From positions 4,168,745 through 4,232,744 of the forward strand of contig JAEVLN010000003.1 of NCBI GenBank assembly GCA_018350325.1: a stretch of 64,000 nucleotides of DNA, in the 5' to 3' direction. Position numbers and translations under genes: made by a program. The DNA comes from Globodera rostochiensis. Its lineage: Eukaryota; Nematoda; Chromadorea; Rhabditida; Heteroderidae. Shown here one piece after another: positions 57,167 to 64,000 of this stretch (the first letter of the stretch is position 1; each line of letters opens with the position of its first letter). The notes under the pieces are model-generated. The model searched no databases. It saw only the letters and a list, made by a program, of their open reading frames with translations, and was not told where the DNA came from.

Positions 57167-60083
57167 ATGTGCCATCTTCACCGTCCATTAGACGTGCCGA
57201 GCAGTTCGGCGGCGGCGGCGTCGTCGTTGCCGTCTTCGTCGGTGTTGCTCAGACGGTTCGGTAGGGACTTTGCTGCCGGTGCGGTGGCCGCCTGTGTGGC
57301 CAAAACTGTAATTGCGCCGGTGGAACGGGTCAAACTGATCCTGCAGGTTCTGATCAAAATTATTTCCCATGATTATTCTATAATTTCCGACAAAAAGGCT
57401 TAAAAACATTTTGTGGGGGTGCAAAGAATGCGAATCATAGCTCAATTTCGAGCCCATTTATTTTAATTGTCGGTCGGGTTGGACAAATTTTTCTAAAATC
57501 TAAATGGAATTTGGTGCCCCCAAATGTTCGATTTCGCCTTCGGGGTTTGAAACAGAATGTAACGAGGTTAGCTTCGGGTTCCATTTACAATCCCAAAAAC
57601 CCCGGGAAACTCCCCTTTTTTTGGCCATCATTTCCAAAAAATCTAACCAGCTGTTGCCAAATTTGGACCCCCTCTTAGAATTTTTAACCAAATTTGTGAA
57701 AATTTTCTGTAACAATTTTTGTTTGGCAGCTCCAAACCTCCCAGCACACAATTGCCGTTGCGTCCCGCTACGCCGGCATGGTCGACTGTTTTGTGCGGTT
57801 GCCCCGGGAGCAGGGCTTCCGGTCCTTTTGGCGTGGCAATTTGTCCAATGTGGCCAGGGCGGCCAGTCAGGTGTTTGTTGCTTTTTGTGTAAAAGTTTGG
57901 CAATTTGTAGAAAAACCAAAATTTTTAAAATTTTTGGGGAATTATCGACTTTTTCAAAAATGTTTTTCTTCCAAAGGAATCGCTTGGAATGGCGTTCAAA
58001 GAGTTGTTCAGGCGTTGGTGCGTCGTTGAGTCGGACAGCACTGACCACTATCGCCGCTTTCTTGCAGGTTTTGTGGGGTCCTTTCAATTTCGCGGGGCAG
58101 GGCGTTTTAGGGTCCGATTTTTGGAGTTTATTTTTTGGGGGTTTTTTTTTGACGCAATTTGTTAAGAGATTTGCAATTAATGTTTTAAGAACACGGTAAT
58201 ATTTTTAGGAATGGGAGCCCCAACCCCCGGGGGGGGGGGAAGTCTTTGGACATGCGGCAAAATGAAAAGCATTTTTAGGGAATTTGTTAGCCGGCGGGCT
58301 GGCCGGAAGTGCCACATTCTTCGTCATTTACCCGCTTGATTTTTCACGAACTCGGCTTGCGGTCGACATGGGCAAAGGTCGGCTAAGCGCAAAACATTTT
58401 GTTTTTATTGGAAATTCCCCACAAATTTGTTTATAACAAGATAAAATCCAATAACCAAAGAAATCCATATAAAACACTTCTTTTATTTTAAAAAGTTTTG
58501 CAAAAATGGAAGCAAAGCATCATCTTCCATAAAAGCATGAGAAAATTGAAATAAAATTTTGAAAAAAATTGGGAGAGGGGGTTTTGGGAAAATCAAATTT
58601 TATGATTTTGATGATACTTTTTCTTAGCAAAAATCATTAAAAATCTCAAATTTTTTACATCTTTTTCGCTCTGTCGCACTTATGGGGCCGCGAATTGCAA
58701 TAATTTTTATGCATTTTTTTGTTACAAAATTCGTATATTTTTTTTGGTTCCAAAAAGTCGCCATTTTTGTTTAAAAAAATCGGTCGATTTTTTAGACGCT
58801 TCCACTCGCGAATTCAAAGGGCTCGTCGACTGTTTCGTCAAAATTGCCAAGCACGACGGTCCGCTTGGCCTTTATAGGTAAAAATTCGATAAAATTTCAA
58901 ACAAAAAGCGTTCAAATTGAAATTATTTTCAATGCACATTGAAAATTATGCATTTTTCGAACCGCCAATATTTTTTAAATTTTGCTTTTATTGGTTTTCT
59001 CAACTTTATTTTTTTTAATTTTCAGGGGTTTCCTCCCTTCGCTGAATTACATTTTCCTTTACCGTTCCGCCTATTACGGGCTGTTCGATTCGTTCAAAGT
59101 TTTTGTGGCGGAAGAGGACGAAAACGGCGTCAGCAATCTGTCTTTTTTGGCTGCCTTTTGCATTGGCCAGGTTGCTATTATTTAGAGAAACTCCATAAAA
59201 TTGTCGAATTTATTGAAAATTCTTTTTAACAATGTTCAAATTCAGATTTTGTACCTTTACCCTTCCCCCCTATTTAATTAACAAATTATACCCCCTTCCC
59301 CCTCTTTAATTACCCCCCCCCTCTTTAATTACCCCCCCCCCCCCTCCTATTTAATCCCCCCCCCCCCTCTTTAATTACCCCCCCCCCCCTCTTTAATTAC
59401 CCCCCCCCCTCTTATTACCCCCCCCCTCTTTAATTACCCCCCCCTATTTAATTACCCCCCCCCCTCTTTAAACCCCCCCCCCCCTCTTTAATTACCCCCC
59501 CCCCCCCCCTCTTTAATTACCCCCCCCCCCTTTAATTACCCCCCCCCCCCCCCCTCTTTAATTACCCCCCCCTCTAAAAGTGTTCCGCTTTTGTGGCTGC
59601 CGTCATTTCCTACCCGCTGGACACCGTGCGACGGCGGCTAATGATGCAGTCGGGCAAGGCGGTGCGAGACTACGCAAATGCGTGGGATTGTATTGGGGTA
59701 AAACGTTTTTTTACAAATTTTATTGACGAAAATTCGGTTTGTTTCTCCTCAGTGCAATATTTGGCTCCATTTTCAAAAGTGCCGAATTTAGTCAAAATTT
59801 GTTTTTTGATTTTCCCAATGTACAGAGAAAGCGCTCTTCTTAAAAGAGACATTTTTATTTGAAAATTGTCTTTCGTTTCTAAAAAATATTGGCACTGGAT
59901 TGTTTAATTCCATTTTATTTTTATTTAAAAAAATAGGGAAAAAACGAATTATTTGCCTTTCAGAAAATTTATCGGCACGAGGGCGGCCGTGCCTTCTTCA
60001 GCGGCTTCTTTGTCAACGCCATCCGCGGAGTCGGCGCCGCATTGGTCCTCGCCTTCTACAACGACATCACAAAATTGTTTTGA
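57167..60083 (+). CDS. ADP/ATP carrier-like mitochondrial carrier
   Basis: Inner-membrane nucleotide exchanger family (SLC25). Eight exons join exactly to 324 aa: 57167-57346, 57730-57870, 57977-58067, 58279-58377, 58796-58877, 59026-59170, 59581-59697, 59964-60083. Three repeats each show the carrier signature: [24 protein letters not shown] and [11 protein letters not shown]. The order of blocks ([91 protein letters not shown]) is that of ADP/ATP translocase. The hallmark RRRMMM reads RRRLMM, and an extra N-terminal Ser/Ala stretch ([14 protein letters not shown]) precedes repeat 1. The divergence suggests a tissue-specific or specialised paralogue and not the main translocase. Confidence 0.93.
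59265..59578. repeat. C-run/TCTTTAATTA tandem repeat in carrier intron
   Basis: About fourteen units of 6-18 C followed by TCTTTAATTA fill intron 6 of the carrier gene up to the acceptor at 59580. Run lengths vary between units. On the minus strand it makes regularly spaced G tracts, which could form G-quadruplexes. Confidence 0.95.
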
Positions 60084-60774
60084 GAAGCGGCAGCATTTTT
60101 TGGAAAATTTTTTGTTGTAATTTTGGACGGCGAATCTCTGTGAATTTGAGGAGAAGTGATCGAAAAGAAGGAAATAATTTTTTGTTTTTTTGGTTATTTT
60201 TGTGCACACTGCCGCCTGGTGTTTGTTTGTTTGTTGTTGTTCTCGTCCATTTCTTTAAATATTGTAAGCAGCGTTTCTGGGGCCTTTTTAAAGTCCTAAA
60301 TAGGGGGGGGGAACGGATTTTCATTTATGCAAATGCATGTTTTTTTACACATTTTTAACGGAAAATTTTTTAAGAAAATGCAAAAATTTCATAAATGGAT
60401 CCCGTTTCATCCCCAAGAATCTCGCAATGTTTGATTCTTAAGGATGCATTTTTCTTAAGAAATTTTTTCCAAAAAAGTTCGGTTTTAGGGGGATTTTTTG
60501 ATGTATCGATTTTTCCAGTCTCCGAAAATGATTTTAGGAGTCAAATTTTGGGTTTTTTACCCTATCTTGACAACAAAAGATGAATTTTTTTGGTTCTTAA
60601 TGAATTTTTGGTTCAAAAAATCTTCAGATGCAAAATAGGGCTAGAGCTTATTTTAGGATCGGAAACCCCAAAATAGGGTGTTTTTAGGTGCGAATAGATC
60701 GAAAAATGACAAAACCTCACTTTAATTATATTATTAATTCTTTAATAGCGTATAACAAACAAAATTGTACACAT

Positions 60775-63617
60775 TTAAAACATGAAAATCGGTGTGCATT
60801 CCGTCAGCTTTGCGGTGCATTTCGCTTCATCGGTGAAATGTCGGACACTGAACTCGACGACGGGGCCCATCGCGTCTGAAATTAACATGAAAAACGAACA
60901 TTTAAATTGGCAAAAAAAATATCCGAACTCCATCGGACGTCACTGCTGCACCAATACGACGATAGTAACGACGACGCGGAGTTGGCATGTACTCGCCGAA
61001 CACTGACAAAGCGCTGGGGAATGTGTGTCTGCTAAATGCAAGCGAAATTCGCAATTTTAATTTTCAATGCCAATTTTTGTTTTAAAAATGTGAAACGGTC
61101 CCCCTCCCCCAAATGTAAAACAAGACTTTTGGCACTGTCGCCATAAGTGTTCGCATTTTCTAAAAAAAGCACAAAGAACCCGTTTTTAGTTGAGATAGGT
61201 GCTTCTTTTTCTCTAGAGCCCGGACCGACCGAAGTCTCGACCGATAATTGCAACAAAACAAAAAAAATTCAGCCCGGGAATTCGTAAAATTTCGTTCGAC
61301 GAAATTTACCGAGGCTCTCGATCGATCTTCAAAAGTCCGTGCTCTTTTGCCCTTTCTCTATTTTGTCCGTCCAACCACCCACCCTTGTTGCTGGTGCTGA
61401 ACCCGTTCAACAGCTGTTGTTGTCGTCGCCGCCGCCGTCGATGTGCCAGCGTCGCCGACTGTTGCGGGCGTTCTGTGCGCGGAATGCGACTGCGCGACAG
61501 CGGAGACAGTGACGCGTCGCATGGGCGGCCCAATGCGCTTCATCAGCTCCTGTCGCCCGCGCTCGTCCGCCGTCAGCGGCACCGGGTCGGCCAACGAGGC
61601 CGACGCAATTGCATGAGCTCGACGCTCCTCCTCCTGAAAATGATTTTTTTTTTGTAAAAAATAAGTTTTTTTTGAGTTGTACTAGGAAAAAAGGAACTGT
61701 TTCATAATTTGCAGAAAAAAATGCCTCAATAAATCACCAAAAATGCTTATAGTCCCCAAAAAGTTTCTAAAAAACAATCTTCAAAAATCACAAAATCGCT
61801 TAATGCACAAAATTGGCTTCAATGCAAAAGTCCAAACTCACCTCGAATTGTTTAATTGTCCGTCTTCTATTTATCTCTCGATCCCGTTCTTGGCAGGCTT
61901 GCTCGCACTCTTTCTGCAGCCGCATCAACTAAAAAATAAAAAATAAAGGATTTTTTGTTAAAAAAAAGTGGACCAAAATTTTTTGGGTTTGGGTTCAAAT
62001 TTCCGGTCTCTACCAATGACCGGGCCAAAAAACCGGGAAAACGGGACCCGGATTACAAAACGATCGTTAAAATCCCGAACCGGTCACTAATGTACAGTGT
62101 ACCAGGGCGATAGCCAGACAAAAATTTTGGTAAGGGGAATTTGTCCATCTGAGCGCCGGTGCATTTTATTTGAGGAATTTTCAAAAAAAAACAATTTTTT
62201 GATTTATGATGGCAATTTTGTTAAAAAAATTGGTCAAAAATTGTAAAAGTGCAAAACAAAAGGGCCACCCTCTTGTTGTTTAGTTTCATTTGGGGGGGGG
62301 GGGGAACCCCCCCCTGGCTACGGCCCTGGTGTAAACACCTTACTTTTCCCCAAAAAAACGGTTTTTAAAAAAATTTTTATCCAGAAAAGCCGCCCACCGG
62401 CGGATATTTCATGACCAATACCGGGGCTAACGGTGGAAATCCAGAGCCCCGCCGACCCGGTCTGTTGCTTACCTCATTTTTGGTGCGTCCCAACTCGTGC
62501 CGCAACTCCTTGTTCTCCATCTCCAGCCCCTTGACGGACTGCTCCAAAAACAGTGCACGCCCTTTCCACTCGGACAGTTCATCGGTCTCCGAATCGTTGG
62601 CAGAAGTTGATGGTTGCACAGGCACAAACATAACATCGTCGTCGTCGTCTGCTGAAACGACGAAAAAACGAAATGAACAATCAACGCCCATAAAGGGCGA
62701 CAAAATTCACACAAAAAAAGTTTCAGTTTTTAATAAAAATCAAAAAAATTTCACCGATTAGCTTTATCAAAATAGCCTGTCGTTTCCAGAGGTTATTGGG
62801 GACATTATTTTGAATTTGACCTCCATTTCGACCGTTTTTCGACCGGACAAACAATTTTCAAAAAAATTTTTTTTCCAAAATCAATTTTGTCACGAAATCG
62901 CTTGTAGGTTTTTTAAGTCGTGATTTTCAAAAGAAATTAGGGTATGTATGGGTTGAGTGATGCCGCCGAAAGGAATTTTAATTTTTTGTGGAATTTTCTT
63001 AATTGAAACATTTTTAAAAAATTTCCGCCGACTCCCACCGCAACCAAAAAATGTTTTAAAAAAATTACACGCAGAAAATCGCCATACTGACGACTTTGTT
63101 TCCAAACTTAGTGCAAAATTTGCTCGAAAAAAGTTGGAAAGCAATGTGAAAAATTTTAAAAAATGTTTTTACCGATTTTGGACATTTTTGAAAATGTTTC
63201 AATCGAAAAGACCGGTTCGTTCCGAGTCCCGGTTTTTCAAGTCCCTGGAATTTGCAACCAAAATTTAAAAAATACGGCAATTTTGAAATTTGATTTAACG
63301 AAAAAAGTGAAGAACACTTTAAGAAATTGGTCAGGATTTTTTTTAATTACAAAAAAAGTTCAACCCCCCCCCCCCCTATGAATTTTTTCTCAAACAAAAA
63401 ATTTGTGCATCTCCAAAAACCCCCCTGATGCAAGTTTCAAAAAGTAAGCTTTTTGCACAAAAAAAAATTTGTGAAAAAAACAGGAACAAATTCCGGGCTA
63501 CAGAAAACAGATACATTTGTTTTTTGAAAAATCCGAACTCAAATTTTCATTTTATCAAAAATGGGGGAAAAGCCAACCTGAAAAGTTGGCGGTGGCAGTC
63601 GTCTTCGGCTTCATCAT
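60775..63617 (-). CDS. coiled-coil protein, unknown family
   Basis: Six exons join exactly to 239 aa: 63617-63578 (MMKPKTTATANFS), 62651-62473, 61928-61842, 61633-61383, 61013-60952, 60875-60775. An acidic run (ADDDDDVMFVPVQPSTSAND) is followed by a coiled coil over about residues 40-105 (LFLEQSVKGLEMENKELRHE, LMRLQKECEQACQERDREIN). Next is a linker (PPMRRVTVSAVAQSHSAHRT), a Thr/Ala/Gln low-complexity stretch (TSTAAATTTTAVERVQHQQQ) and a basic motif YMPTPRRRYYRRI. The C-terminus is VEFSVRHFTDEAKCTAKLTE. The 3' end faces the carrier gene. No signal or TM, so cytosolic or nuclear. I cannot name the family. Confidence 0.72.
61215..61348. mobile_element. MITE with GAGCCCGGAC / ATCGAGA ends
   Basis: Contains AGAGCCCGGACCGACCG on the left and CGATCGATCTTCAAAAGTCC on the right with an inner AAATTTCGTTCGACGAAATTT palindrome. 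Same family as about 5975-6118, 20242-20380 and 36745-36845. It sits in an intron of the coiled-coil gene. Confidence 0.5.
62100..62333. mobile_element. MITE with CCAGGGC...GCCCTGG ends
   Basis: The left end CCAGGGCGATAGCCAG is inverted at the right end as CTGGCTACGGCCCTGG, with a G run and C run inside the right end. TGTA flanks both sides. A fragment of the same family (CAGGCCCGTAGCC then a G run) is at about 16226-16255. Intronic in the coiled-coil gene. Confidence 0.7.
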
Positions 63618-63619
63618 TG

Positions 63620-64000
63620 TCTGGCGATTTTGCATTTGTATAGAATAAATCAGAGCGGTCAACAAAAATGTTCTAAAAAAGACATTAATTAAGTATAGAA
63701 AATTTGATAAGTTGTACATATTTGCGCATAAATAACCGATATATAATATCAGAAAAAAAAGAAAAAGTTTTTGATATTCTTCACTTTTACCACCAACCGG
63801 CAAAAAAAATTGCAAAAATTTTTTTTAAATTTCCTAACACGAGGGATGGTCGGAGGGTGCTATGTGTTTTCGACAGTAGTTGATTTCGACAGTAAGTGAT
63901 TTCGACAGTGAATTTCGACAGTGCCACTGTTAAAAATTCTATAATTTTCCAAGAAGTCTAAATTCGTATTTTTAGCGCATTTCGACCCACGTACTGATGT
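63620..64000. other. window end, no gene recognised
   Basis: AT-rich DNA. Near 63870-63930 the motif TTTCGACAGT repeats four times. Any upstream exon of the coiled-coil gene would lie here, but none is evident. Confidence 0.5.

Noticed and set aside
57500..58199. Overlapping long ORFs on both strands
   Set aside because: They run through carrier introns and exon 2-3 in wrong frames; the carrier model explains the region.

Overview
This is eukaryotic DNA, almost certainly from a nematode. A 119-nt 5S rRNA gene (49482-49600) reads as a close relative of the nematode 5S gene. The genes are broken into many small exons with short AT-rich introns, and several families are nematode-typical (CX module, MATH-BTB, chemoreceptor-type 7TM). 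The AT-rich background, long poly-G/poly-C runs, at least one strong GC-AG intron and dense small repeats would fit a plant-parasitic tylenchid such as a cyst nematode, but I infer that and cannot prove it. Most exon models below were joined by hand; for ten of them the intron phases add up exactly.

Layout. 1-3366: repeats, then a 3'-incomplete beta-1,3-galactosyltransferase copy (minus) with a 15-bp minisatellite in intron 2. 5943-11788: a tetraspanin gene (plus) with two complete alternative last-exon pairs; its introns carry a nested hAT-like element and a foldback element. 11885-about 14000 (minus): probable mitochondrial single-pass membrane protein. 14296-16133 (minus): MRTO4, a ribosome-assembly factor. 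17429-21429 (plus): a 13-exon DnaJ-plus-ankyrin protein. 22587-24207 (plus): unknown secreted protein. 24664-27018 (minus): MATH-BTB protein, with small ORFs inside its long intron. 30085-31437 (plus): unknown five-span membrane protein. 35682-39213 (plus): NADAR-domain protein. 40531-43357 (plus): glycine-rich CX-module membrane protein whose last intron is filled by a Tigger/pogo-type transposon. 43540-44700: mariner remnant. 45696-47082 (plus): 7TM receptor. 49482-49600: 5S rRNA. 50399-51350 (minus) and about 51850-52791 (plus): two unknown, probably secreted proteins, divergently arranged. 54163-55898 (plus): complete galactosyltransferase, 343 aa, the inverted partner of the copy at the left end. 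57167-60083 (plus): ADP/ATP-carrier-like mitochondrial protein. 60775-63617 (minus): unknown coiled-coil protein.

I see no operon and no shared pathway. Genes lie on both strands among many MITE-like elements, several with clean 8-bp target duplications, plus four minisatellites. The most interesting items are the duplicated TM4/C-tail exon cassette of the tetraspanin, the DnaJ-ankyrin fusion with repeated exon units, the galactosyltransferase pair whose core exons are nearly identical while the edges have diverged, and the transposon-filled intron of the CX gene. I found no defence island, CRISPR array or bacterial-type cluster.
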